The notes under the pieces are model-generated. The model worked only from the letters and a program-made list of their open reading frames with translations, searched no databases and had not been told where the DNA came from. From NCBI GenBank assembly GCA_003693705.1, contig RBZT01000664.1:1-59092 (forward strand): a DNA stretch of 59,092 bases. The letters run 5' to 3'. Positions within the stretch are counted from its first letter, which is position 1, and every line of letters starts with the position of its first letter. Below, one piece after another: positions 48,601 through 59,092 of this stretch. Both the position numbers and the translations under genes were made by a program. Source of the stretch: Polymyxa betae. Its lineage: Eukaryota; Endomyxa; Phytomyxea; Plasmodiophorida; Plasmodiophoridae.

Positions 48601-50674
48601 CACCTTAATGGAGAGTGATTTTCGTGATGAGCAACAATCACGTGAGATCGAAGCTCAGATTCCGAGAAACTGGTTGTTACAGGATTTGTACGACATTGCC
48701 GAAAAGGGCATTGGTACGTTGTTGGAGGTTGCGTTGGGTGTCCCAAAGTCCTCATATACATCTCGTGATCGCACTGCTTACCATTCAGGAATTGAGAGGC
48801 TAGCACAACAGTTAAGCAGACCTTCTCACATAAGTCGAAGTCTTGACAGTGGATGCATTTGTATCTGATTCCTTGAATGCACCGCGATCGACATAGATCG
48901 CCTATATACAGATTAAGCATAAAAACTCACATAAAGACGTTTGCATCGTCCTACAAATTATGCCATAATGCGAGTCGTTGATAACCGTTCGAAAAAAATT
49001 TTGATCAGAATCCGATTGTGGAACACCTCGCCTGTTTTCCATTATTTCTTGGACCTAAAAGAATAATGTTGATAAAAGCGAAGAATGCTCAAATTACAAT
49101 AAAAGCACAAACTTCTGAGAGCGGAGCATAGATCCTGGTCTCGTTCTCTCCTAAATCCAATCGCGAGCGTGACATAAAAAAGTCAGGCTTAATTTTGTCG
49201 GCTTCAACTTTGAGCACATTTAGGGCAATATTGGTCATCAGGACGCAAACGCTCATAAGAAACTCGTCTGCGCAAGAATTAGACACGACATGAGGCCGAT
49301 ATGAACAAGTACTTGTCGAGCCAGCCCGATTCCTGGAGCGTAGACGTGCACGACCCCAGTTGCCGTGCAGGATGCAAGCGATCCACGCTAACAATGATGA
49401 GCGACAAACGCCATCCTCAGACAGCATTTCTCGCCAGATACTCTCCAGAATCGAATGCACTCTATAGCCATTCAGAATGAATGGTTTCAGGAAAAAGAGA
49501 GCAAAAGGGAGATAGAATTTGTGATAAAAATTGAGCAGAATAATTCGCAACAGAATAGAGAATAAAAAAGCAATCCGTGAAAAAGTGCAATATGCAATGA
49601 CAATAACCTGTCAAGTTTGTGCCGAAGATTGGTGGTATTGATGAGGATATGTTGCTCAGACATTGAGTCGGCTTGAGCGAATACCGCGTCAGCAACCGAG
49701 AAATCGCGTTCTGTTAGAGTCGACAGGCGAAGAAAGACGCCCATGATACTGTCGAATTCAAAATTCGGGCCATTAATCCAGGACGTGATGAAATCAGGAA
49801 GCGTTGAGAGAGTCTGCAGTACCCGCCGGCTACATAAAAGCAGACGACGAAGTCCTCGGAGCTGATCCTGATATGTACTGCTTAACAGATTCTCTTTTCG
49901 AATGGCGTTAACCAAAGTATTAACAACGATATTGACAGCGTCGCGAATCTCTTCAGTCGTCATCGAATTGAAAAGAGCGGATAAGAACACATCGTTAGCC
50001 GGTGTGATAGGCTCGTCGTCGCCTTCTGGCTTCACCAATGCCTTAACAGAGCGGTTATTAGCGCGACGATCTAGACAGAGCCAATCACAGAATGTCTGCG
50101 ATCCAAGCTGCCTGGCATCCGACATCGGAATCAGCTCAGGGCGGATGATAATCAGCTTCGCGTATCTCAACAAGATGCGGGCAAGCTGGTGGCATTCAAC
50201 GCGAGCGCTGGCGAAGCAGCCCTGGAGGAAATCGAAAGGGTCGGGGTCGCCCAGCCGATCGACGATAAAGGCGTCGATATTGTCGAATGACATACGGCGG
50301 GTGCGACCTTCAGTAACACGGTCCCATGATCGCCAATAGTCATCACTAGAGTAATCTAAAGGGAGCTGCAACAGACCGCGTAGGAGGGCATCTTCGTCAG
50401 CCGATGATGGAGACGATATCGTCGACGTCGGCAAATCCATATGGATTTGCCTGATTGGGGCGTCGGCGACTCCCGGCACAGGCGGCCGACGAGATGTCAC
50501 TCGAGGACGATCAACTGGGATATGATATGCCCCAGGCAGAAACGAATGAAATTTGAAAATTAATTTTCGCACTATTTTTAGTGCCGCTCTGCGAACAGTC
50601 GAACACGTCTTTGGAATTCTTCGCCCGCTCATCCTTTGTGCTTCTTCGTATTTCTCCAACTGCAACGTTTTCAT
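45642..50674 (-). CDS. UFD2: UFD2/E4 ubiquitin-chain elongation factor with an inserted ZZ-C2H2-ZZ zinc cassette
   Basis: Starts near ATG 50,674 ([20 protein letters not shown]) and ends in a U-box, [20 protein letters not shown]...[16 protein letters not shown], closing [16 protein letters not shown]. The UFD2 core is clear on both sides: [58 protein letters not shown], then [31 protein letters not shown] and [20 protein letters not shown]. Between [10 protein letters not shown] and [11 protein letters not shown], where homologues have only a short loop, four zinc modules are spliced in frame: ZZ finger 1 ([24 protein letters not shown]), two C2H2-like fingers (YQCPFRQC...HVIVAHH; CPIC...HEHIQREH) and ZZ finger 2 ([34 protein letters not shown]). 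E4 enzymes extend ubiquitin chains with CDC48/p97. Introns are mostly 44-50 bp, one about 130 bp. About 1,300 residues. Confidence 0.88.
48010..49060 (-). other. Zinc cassette of the E4 gene (ZZ1, two C2H2-like, ZZ2)
   Basis: Marks the exons for the inserted module inside the E4 gene. Frame is kept through every intron I tested: SLC|DLCRSRC; CEK|CDHEMYM with the acceptor [34 protein letters not shown]; and PIRG|IRFVC after a ~130 bp intron, then [17 protein letters not shown] and [10 protein letters not shown] into the UFD2 core. ZZ1 plus C2H2 fingers resembles the KCMF1 arrangement. The C2H2 spacing is of the Di19 kind. Confidence 0.8.
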
Positions 50675-51216
50675 GGGTACTATCTATGCCCAACACCACA
50701 TGCGCCTGTCCAAGTGCAAGACATGGACGGCAATAGCATGCAGAATTTCAATCTCAGCACAGACTATAAATCATGATAGGGTAATTTGCTGCAAATGAAT
50801 TCCGAGACAGTAAAACCCTTTCAGTTTCTCAAGAACATAGGATTATATGATACATCACCATCGAATGACAGTTTTTCTGTCCGAAATGAAAGCTGTCCAC
50901 AGCATAAAACTCACAATCAAAGTTCGCACTTTACTGATGATCATTTCTTGTCTTTGCTGGACACAATAAACGCGTGCTTTGGAATAGTTTGCGTTTGCTG
51001 AGTGAGGTATAAAGTTGCAAACTGCTTCATCAGTTGCAGGGTGCGCGACCTACAAGGCTGCGCGTGCTGTCTTATTGTAACGGAAGGCAGCACTGCTTCG
51101 TGTTACCGGTAAACTGACATCGATTTAACTTCGCGCAATATTGCTTTTGGATCTAAAATCGTCTTAAGCAGACTCGTCACGATCGGTCGAGGCGAATCGT
51201 CGGGGCGACTCCAATC
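50675..51216. other. Divergent promoter region, nothing recognised
   Basis: Upstream of both the E4 and clathrin genes. One 71-codon plus-strand frame (50,786-51,001) has no domain. No TATA or RNA gene was recognised with confidence. Confidence 0.45.
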
Positions 51217-54200
51217 ATGGCCGCTGGACAGGAACCGCTTCGTCTTGCCGAAGTCTTGAACGTACGCATCGGCCGTGCCTTAGCTGCCCGACGCTTGCTA
51301 ACATTGAGCTAGCTCACGGCTCTGGGCATTAGGCCCGACCATATTAAGTTTAAAAATGTCTCGTTGGAGTCAGACAAATTCGTATCTGTGATTGAGGAAG
51401 GCACCGGCTCCGTTGCCATCGTTGATACCGTGACCAAGAAAGTGACGAAGTTACCTGCTCGGGTTGATTCTGCGATCATGAACCCTGTATCAATGGTTGT
51501 TGGATTTAGAGGTAAATTCGGGAGACGTATTTACTATTTCATTTCCTCTAAATTTTTTATTAGCGGGAAATAATCTGCAGATTTACAATCTCGAAATGCA
51601 AACCAGAATGAAGGTCGCGGCAATGAGCGACAACGTTGTGTTTTGGAAATGGTTGTTCTATCTCCAAATTTTTGTTGACTTTTCTCACAACTCGTCAGGA
51701 TTAACCCCAACACAATAGCCATTGTTACTGAGAAGACAGTATATCACTGGTCCATGGCTGGAGACGCTTCCCCTGTGAGAATCTTCGATCGTGCGGCCCA
51801 TGACGGCGCTGTTCAGATATTAAACTATAAGGTTTCGTGAGATGCAATCTTCCTGGACTGGCCGCTCAACTGTTTTGTAGGCGTCCTCGGATGAGAAATG
51901 GCTCATTCTCGGTGGATTGGCAGCTAAGCCCACTGGAGGTACTTTATCCATGCTTTTCCATTGAGCAGTGTTGACGATATAATAGGCGTCGCTGGTGCAT
52001 TGCAGCTGCACTCAGTCGAGCGTCAAGTGTCACAGCCGACACTTGATGCTCATGCTGGCACATTCGCCACAATCAAATTAGATGGGCGAGATACGCCCTC
52101 CACGCTGTTCTGTTTCGTGACCAACTCCCCGCAAGGGCCTAAAGTTCGTAGCAAGGCTCCTGATTATTTTATTTTTCTTATTTAGCGTTAGCTGTCGATC
52201 ATCGAAGTCGGTGCTCCTAAAGAGCAAGCCTTTAAAGCGATGACTGATGTGCGCTATCAAAATGATCAAGTATAAAGTCTGTTCATTTGGCAATTTCACT
52301 TTTTCATTTTCCTGCTTAAGGATTTCGCTCTTTCCATGCACTCCGATGATAAACATGGTACTCTGTTCCTGCTGACAAAAGCTGGTTTTTTGTATCTTTA
52401 CGAGATACAATCTACCAAGCTTATCTTTGCCAAACGAATTTCACAAGCCACGCTCTTCCTTTCGGTAAAACTTTAACTGCTTTTAAGAGCATGTCTGACG
52501 AAACTGTTAGGTACCTCACAATGAATCTAGTGGCATCGTCTCAATTGAGCAAACGGGTCGTCTTTTCCTAATGGCTCTTGACGAGCCTAATGTTGTTCCT
52601 TTTGTGATCAACACTTTAAAAGTATTGGGCTCTCCCGTTAGTTTCGAATGTTGATTTCGATGTAGGATGTTGAATTGGGTGTCCGAATGGCGGCAAGATA
52701 TAATCTGCCAGGAGCTGATGGCATATTTAAGTCTCAGTTCGAGAAATTAATGGCCAGTGGCCAAATTGCTGCGGCTGCTCGAATTGCGGTGGAGGCACCT
52801 CAGGAAATTCTTCGTACTCCAGATACTATCAATGCATTTAAGCGTCTTCCTGCTGTTCAGGGGCAACCTGCTCCAATCCTTCAGTATTTCTCGCTGCTGT
52901 TAAAGAAAGGTTATTTGACTGCCTCATTGACGTCATGTACCGAGTGATCGTCTCTAGGCAAACTAAATGCAATCGAATCGATTGAGCTGACCAGACCCGT
53001 TGTATCTTCTGGTTCACCTCAGGGCAAAGAACATCTCAGGGGCTGGATTGCCGAAGGCAAATTAGAATTCAGCGAAGAACTTGGCGATTTGCTACGCCAA
53101 TTTGATATCAAGTTAGCTTGTTCGGTTTATCTCCGGGCAAACTGTCCCGATAAGGTTATCATCTGTTTCTTACAGCTTGGAGAATTCGATAAGGTATTAC
53201 TAATTTTTTGTCGTGATTTCGACATTTAATTATCTGCAGATTATTGCATATGCTGCTAATGTCAAGCATACTCCAGACTATGCCATGCTGCTTCAGCAGC
53301 TCCACCGAATCAACCGTGACCAAGCGCTTAGTTTTGCACAAAAACTGAAGTTGGTTGACCTCACTGTTTCGTTTTCCTGGGTTTATTATGTACATAGCTC
53401 GACCGAGAATGGATCGCTGCTTCCGGTCAAGGACATTGTGGAAATTTTCATGGCTTCTCAGGACGCGAAATCTACTACTTCGTTCTTGTTGGATTACTTC
53501 ACCTCGCGCGGAGATCTTGCAGAAGACGCGGATCTTCAAACCAAACTGCTGGAAGTCAATCTAATGTTTTCACCTCAAGTATTTTGCTCGTTGCATAGTT
53601 TGTATCAGGCGTAATGTTATCTAGGTTGCCGATGCCATCCTTGGTTCAAATCAGTACAAGATCAGTCACTTTGACCACCAGCATATCGCTCAGCTATGTG
53701 AACGCGCCAACCTATTCAATCGAGCTTTGGAATACTACGTCGATATGGCTGATATCAAGCGTGTTCTGTTAATGGGTTCGTCATTGCTTCTTATTTGTTG
53801 TAAAGTCAAAGATTGTTTCCATAGGATTGAACTCGGGTATGATCAAACCGGAGACGATTCTTTCATATTTTGGTCGTCATACCCCTGAAAACTGTGTTGA
53901 GATTCTCCGCGAGATCATGAAATTTAACCCTGTCCAGGTTTGAGCCTTTTTCGTCATTAACTTGTAACTAATTTATGTAGCATTTACGTCTAGTTGTCGA
54001 AGTTGCAAAGACCTATTCTAAAGAGCTATCGCCTGCTGCTTTAATTAAAATGTTTGAAGACTTTGATTCTCAACAAGGCCTGTTCTTCTATCTTGGCTCT
54101 TTCGTCAATTACTGTGAAGATCCGGAAATTGTCTTCAAATACATTGAGGTAGCTTTGCTTACCTCCTAGTTTTATCGTTTACACTCATTTTTTTTATCTT

Positions 54201-57200
54201 AGTCTTGTATCACTGTCAACCAATTGAAAGAAGCTGAGCGAGTTTGCCGCGATCACAACCATTATGACCCCAAGCAAGTCAAAGATTTCTTGATTCATAA
54301 GGTCGTCCACTTCGATTTTCCACCCTTCTTTTTTAAAAGTAAATGGCTATCAGGAGCTTGCTGACCCTAGGCCTTTGATCCATGTCTGTGATAAGCATGG
54401 GTTCGTTGACGAACTGACTAGATATCTGTATTCAAAGAACATGCTCCCATTCTTAGAAGCTTATGCTGTTAAGATGAGCCCTGCCCAGGCGCCGAAAGTT
54501 TGGCATTTTAAAGCTATCTCTGCCTTAGTTGAATAGTGGAATAGGTTGTTGGATCTCTTATCGATCTTTCTTGCGATGATCAGCGAATAAAGGATATTGT
54601 CAATCAGCTACGTCCACCAACTTGCCCTATCGATTCCCTGTGTGAGGAAGTTGGTAAACGCAACCGCCTTCGTCTTTTGATTCCTTGGCTGGAGAACCGT
54701 CGCAATGAAGGTATCTTCGTGTCTGTCCACGGTATCTTGCTATCAATGTTGATTTTGTTCAGGAAATAACGAGGTTGCCTTGCACAATTCGCTAGCAAAA
54801 ATCTACGTGGAGACTAACAACAACCCCAAAAACTTTCTGCTCACTAACGAATATTATGACAGCAAGGTATAGTGTTCGTAGACGTCTTCAATATTTCTCC
54901 TAACAGTCTTAGGTTGTTGGTCAATTCTGTGAGAGCCGCGATCCCCACTTAGCTTTCATTGCCTATCGTCGGGCGAAAGGCTCGTGTGATGACGAACTTC
55001 TCGATATTTCGAATAAGCACGGTTTTTACAAGGATCAGGCCAGATATCTTGTTGAGCGTCAAGACCCTGTACTCTGGGAAAAAGCATTGCAGTCAAACAA
55101 CGAGCATCGCCGTGCCGTTATTGATCAGGTATCTGCGATTTGTCATAGCTTGTAATTTTTTAAACGATTTTCTAGGTTGTTGCTACAGCTCTGCCTGAAT
55201 CAAGGCAGCCTGAGGAAGTTTCTGCAACCGTCAAGGCGTTCATGGCTGCCGATCTTCCTAAAGAGCTTATTGAATTGCTTGAAAGAATCGTTTTGCATGG
55301 TCAGTTTTCTACCATAGATCATGCTTCTTGCTTCTGATACTTGCCCAGGTCCCCCAGATTCAGAATTCCACACCAACCGTAATCTGCAGAATTTGTTGAT
55401 TTTGACCGCAATTAAGGCCGATCCGTCACGTGTTATGGATTACCTTAACCGTATGGATAAATATGACGGTCCCGACATCGCCCGAATTGCCATCTCTGAT
55501 CAATACAAGGTATTCTTTACGTCAATCTGTAGATTCCATTCTCAGGCATTAATATAGCTATATGATGCTGCCTTCTTCATTTACAAGAAGTTCAATCAAG
55601 GTGAAGATGCCATTCGCGTCCTGCTGGACCATATCGATTCCATCGAGCGCGCTATTGAATTTGCGGAATACTGGAATAAGGTGAATCTCTTCCATTTTTC
55701 TCAAGGATTGTTCTTAAAAAGAATTAGCCTCCTGTCTGGTCAATCCTTGGCCGTTCGCTCCTCGAACATAATCGTACTGCGGAAGCCATTGATGCATTCT
55801 TAAAAGCCGGTGATGCGTCAGCGTATGACAATGTGATCGCTTGCGCTTCCAAGGATGGACTGTGGGAGAAGCTTATTGTCTTCCTCAAAATGGCTCGAAC
55901 TAAGCTTCGTATGCAAATTGGATCTAATTTCTTTTGGATTCTTATCTCGTTCAGGTGAATCTGCTATTGATAACGAAATGGTCTATGCGCTGGCCCACTC
56001 CGGAGATCTCGGCGCTCTGGACGATTTCCTATCTACGCCAAACATCGCTAAACTTGAGCACATTGGTGACCGACTATTTGATGAAGGTTAAGTTATTTTT
56101 CCTGGTTTCTTTCACTTGGTGATTTTACTCAGGCATGTTTGAACCGGCGCGTATTATTTACAGCCATCTCAACCTCTATGCCAAACTTGCTTTGTGTTAT
56201 GTGCACCTTCATCAATTCCAAGCAGCTGTGGATGCTGCTCGAAAGGCCAACTCCATTCCGACGTGGAAGGCGATCTGCTATGCTTGCGTTGATGCTCAAG
56301 AATTCCGTTTAGCCCAAGCCTGTGGTGTTCATATTATTGTTTTCATGGATCATTTGAACGACCTGGTCCAGCATTATGAAGTTGGGTGCCACTTTGAGCA
56401 AGTTATTGCCCTTTTGGAGCAAGGTGCGTCTATTTTCGTTCTAGAAACACCATCGCTGATTTCGAACAGGTGTAAACCTCGATCGCGCTCACCAAGGTAT
56501 CTTTACAATGCTTGGCCAACTTTACGCCAAATATAAGCCTGAAAAGCTCATGGAACATATCAAATTGTTCTGGTCGCGTTTGAATATCCCCAGTCTGTTG
56601 GGAGCATGTTTGCAGAATATGCACTATGTTGAGGCTGTCTTCTTGTACTCTCATTATGATCAATACGACAATGCTGTTGATGTCCTAATTGAACATTCGC
56701 CTAATTGCTGGCAACATGACTTATTCAAGCAAACTATAATTCAATGCAGCAACACTGAAGGTGAGACACTTTTGTTCTTTTCAAATCATCAACTGATTTC
56801 GTTAGTTTTCTACCGCTCCGTAACTTTCTATCTGCGTGAGCATCCGATGCTGTTGAATGACCTGCTGATCGAAATTAGCGGGAAAATTGACCACACTCGT
56901 GTTGTCCATCTTTTACGTCAAGAGAGCTCTTTGCCTATTGCCTTGAAGTATTTGCTATTCGTCCAAAAAGACAATGTTGTTGCTGTGAACGAAGCTGTGA
57001 ATCAACTGTACGCTATCTGCTGGCTCTGTTCATTTTATCCATGACCGCTTTGTAGGTTTTATGAGACTGAAGACTATAAGGCTCTGAGAGAATCGATCGA
57101 AACTTACGACCAGTTCGATCAAATTGCCTTTGCTCAAAAACTTGAATCCCATCCTCTTCTGGAAATGCGCCGACTTGCTACTCACCTGTATAAGACGAAC

Positions 57201-57912
57201 AAACGATATCAAGTTAGATTATCGTTGATTGCTGTGTTAGTCGTCGATGTCTTACTATCATTAGGTTGCGATTGACATTGCCAAGAAGGATCTTCTGTAT
57301 GAAGATGTCATTTCTACTGCTGCCGTATCCAAAGACACTGCCATTGCTGAAGAACTTGTCAGGTTCTTTGTCGACAAGGACGAAATTGCTTGCTTCACTG
57401 TTAGTTTTGCACCACAGCATTGCACCTTTATTCATATTCTCTCAGGCTATGCTTTTCGCGTGCTACAGCCAGATTAGGGCAGATGTTGTTCTGGAACTTG
57501 CTTGGCGACATAACATTGTCGATAATGTTATGCCTTTCATGATTCAGACTTTCCGGGAATATGACGATAAACTCTGCGATATTACCAACAAATTTGAAGC
57601 TCAATCAAAGGTTTGTGAAATGACGTCATTCTTTTTGCCCTGTTTTGAACTCTGCCCTAGGCGAAAGAGGAAATCGCCAACGAGGAAAAGAAGAAGCAAG
57701 AGCAAGAAAACGCTAAAGCTGCTCAGTTCATTGGCATCCCAAGCTTCAGCGCCGGCCCGACTCCACTTGCGATTATGCCGCCGATGCCGGCTTATGGTTC
57801 TCCTTCGCCCATGATGTATCCATCAGGGCCGCCTGCCGTCATGAACGGTGTAATGCCTGATAACTATAGCCCGATGCAGCCTGGGGCGCCTGGTTACCAT
57901 CATGGGTTCTGA
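51217..57912 (+). CDS. CLTC: Clathrin heavy chain
   Basis: Complete gene of about 30 short exons. Start [15 protein letters not shown], then an intron, [20 protein letters not shown]. The N-terminal beta-propeller continues with [19 protein letters not shown] and [11 protein letters not shown]. Then the alpha-zigzag legs: [101 protein letters not shown]-type TPR-like repeats, and the trimerisation region [20 protein letters not shown]. The C-terminus is Pro/Met/Gly-rich ([18 protein letters not shown]) ending [10 protein letters not shown]. Estimated length of about 1,690 residues matches the family. It forms triskelions coating endocytic and trans-Golgi vesicles. All the expected repeats are recovered in order, so the gene appears intact. 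Confidence 0.97.
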
Positions 57913-58062
57913 ACTTCTATAAACAGTGTGAATTGTATTGTAGCGACAGCATCATATCGTCTTAGTCACGCTGCAGCTGAAGGTGTAGTCCTCTTCAATC
58001 ACAGAGTGAACATTTTTGATGGCATTGACATCGATAGCCTCCATTTGGCTTAGGGTCGTCAA

Positions 58063-59092
58063 ATGGTTTCAACGCAGGCAGAAACGGTGTCAGCATCCCC
58101 AGCCTATTCGCAGTCATTTATATCGCTGGTAAGCCCTGGAGCCGTATCGAATCGTGTCCTCTATCTGGACTGGTTAAGGACGATTGCAGTCTATCTCGTA
58201 TGATGTTGCTTCTTTCTTGCAGAATCTGCTAAATGACCGATACAGGTAGCCATTGTTCATACAGCAATTAGTCTCGCAAGAGTCGCGAATTACACCCACG
58301 ATGCTCTTCAGCAGCAATATGCCGCCATTCGTGGGTTAATTCAGTTCGGCATGCGTAAGCCGTGATTTCGCTTCGAGAATCGACCTTCTGACTATTGCAG
58401 CATTTTTCTTTTATCTCAGCGGATCTGCTGCTTATTTGTCCAATGACCAATCTTTCATGGTTTTCTTCAGTACGCTTGCTGGGCATAGTGAAATCTTTAC
58501 CTAAGATCTGTTAGGAAAAAAGCTGCTTAGACTTCTAATCCCGTGCTTAATTGGGCTGGTCTTCATCGTATTGCCGACAGCGTTTATCGGCCGGCATTAC
58601 CGTCCGTGTGCGGCTAAAGACATTGACGACTTTTTTGACTTTGCTTTCGATTTCTTCACAAATCAATTCGCTTGTGGCGGCTTTGAATGGTGATATGCTT
58701 CCAGAATATAAATAGTCAAACTGAACTACTCCGTTATCAGGCTCTGGTTTCTTCCGGTATCATTTATCCTGTCTGTTGTTAATTTTCCGTTGTTCTCTGT
58801 CATTCGGGCCATTTACAAAGATGAGAATGCGATCCTGTTATCACTACCCATCTTGCTATTCGATGGAATCTGGTGCGGCACTCTCTCTTTTCGTTTAAGT
58901 TCTTTGTTCTTCGATTTTCGTTCCTTGGCGGATAGTTGCTTAACTGCCGTTTTAGGATGTCATTCATGATGTTGGTGGCGTTTTGTGCAACCTTGTTTGT
59001 CGACATTTCGCTTCTTCAGGCGTGTCTGATTCTAACGCCATATCTTATAACTGTCCCTCTTTACCGATCTCTCTCATTCTTTCGGCGCTTTC
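58063..59092 (+). CDS. Acyltransferase-3-family membrane protein, partial (3' end outside)
   Basis: Starts MVSTQAETVSASPAYSQSFI; YLDWLRTIAVYL is followed by an intron and VAIVHTAISLARV, matching the acyltransferase-3 signature (DxLR-x-hydrophobic-H). Later exons give FYLSGSAAYLSNDQSFMVFF, then LLRLLIPCLIGLVFIVLPTA and FIGRHYRPCAAKD, then further membrane segments (VNFPLFSVIRAIYKDENAIL) up to the window edge. Members use a multi-pass membrane core to transfer acetyl or other acyl groups to sugars or lipids. Only part of the expected 10 or so segments is in the window. The substrate is unknown. It follows clathrin by 150 bp on the same strand. Confidence 0.8.

Noticed and set aside
48558-48920. 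A separate KCMF1-like gene (ZZ plus C2H2) on the minus strand
   Set aside because: Exons on both sides keep frame into the UFD2 core ([14 protein letters not shown] upstream, [12 protein letters not shown] onward to ZZ2 and [11 protein letters not shown]), and there is no start or stop that would isolate it. A transcript could still overturn this.

Overview
This is a gene-dense nuclear segment from a eukaryotic microbe. Protein-coding regions are broken by many short GT-AG introns of about 45-55 bp, reading frames resume exactly across them, and neighbouring genes are often 30-200 bp apart on alternating strands. A flagellar-axoneme protein (MNS1/TPH family), a Rho GTPase, an ARL8 GTPase, an eleven-segment-type cyclic-nucleotide phosphodiesterase fold, a full-size PDR-type ABC transporter, a plant-like DUF1664 protein and a ThrA-like aspartate kinase together suggest a free-swimming or zoosporic protist. 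A rhizarian such as a plasmodiophorid would fit, but that placement is a guess; nothing here fixes the taxon.

Layout. 1-11,082: a ~700 bp repeat carrying a decayed Cys-rich reading frame occurs twice in opposite orientation (about 25-746 and 10,381-11,082). It brackets an insulin-degrading-enzyme-like M16 peptidase (-), a PH-domain protein (+), an MNS1 homologue (-), a poorly understood stretch, and a decayed Ty3/Gypsy integrase fragment (-). 11.2-18.4 kb: Rho-family GTPase, a small putatively secreted protein, ARL8-like GTPase, BuGZ/ZNF207-like zinc finger, membrane-anchored class I phosphodiesterase (all +), and a SREK1IP1-like CCHC protein (-). 19.6-33.5 kb: HPPD (+), mitochondrial AFG3/FtsH m-AAA protease (-), a tandem cyclic-nucleotide-binding protein (+), RAD50 (-), acyl-CoA thioesterase II (+). 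34.4-45.5 kb: ThrA-type aspartate kinase lacking homoserine dehydrogenase (-), an abundant-looking acidic-tailed unknown protein (+), a PDR/ABCG transporter (+) with a fragment of its own last exon duplicated downstream, and a DUF1664 protein (+). 45.6-59.1 kb: a UFD2/E4 ubiquitin-chain factor (-) with an unusual zinc-finger cassette inside its core, the clathrin heavy chain (+), and an acyltransferase-3 membrane protein (+) running off the window.

Most genes are unrelated housekeeping functions, so no operon-like pathway is present. Loose functional themes are cyclic-nucleotide signalling (PDE and CNB protein), vesicle/lysosome traffic (clathrin, ARL8, PH protein) and protein quality control (E4, m-AAA protease, M16 peptidase). 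The most novel-looking feature is the E4 ligase: spliced in frame between the two halves of its UFD2 core are a ZZ finger, two C2H2-like fingers and a second ZZ finger. Other points worth a second look are an ARL8-like GTPase lacking the catalytic Gln, the inverted repeat pair, the small secreted Cys protein and the conserved-looking acidic protein. Exon boundaries were read by eye; where several splice choices exist I give only outer limits.
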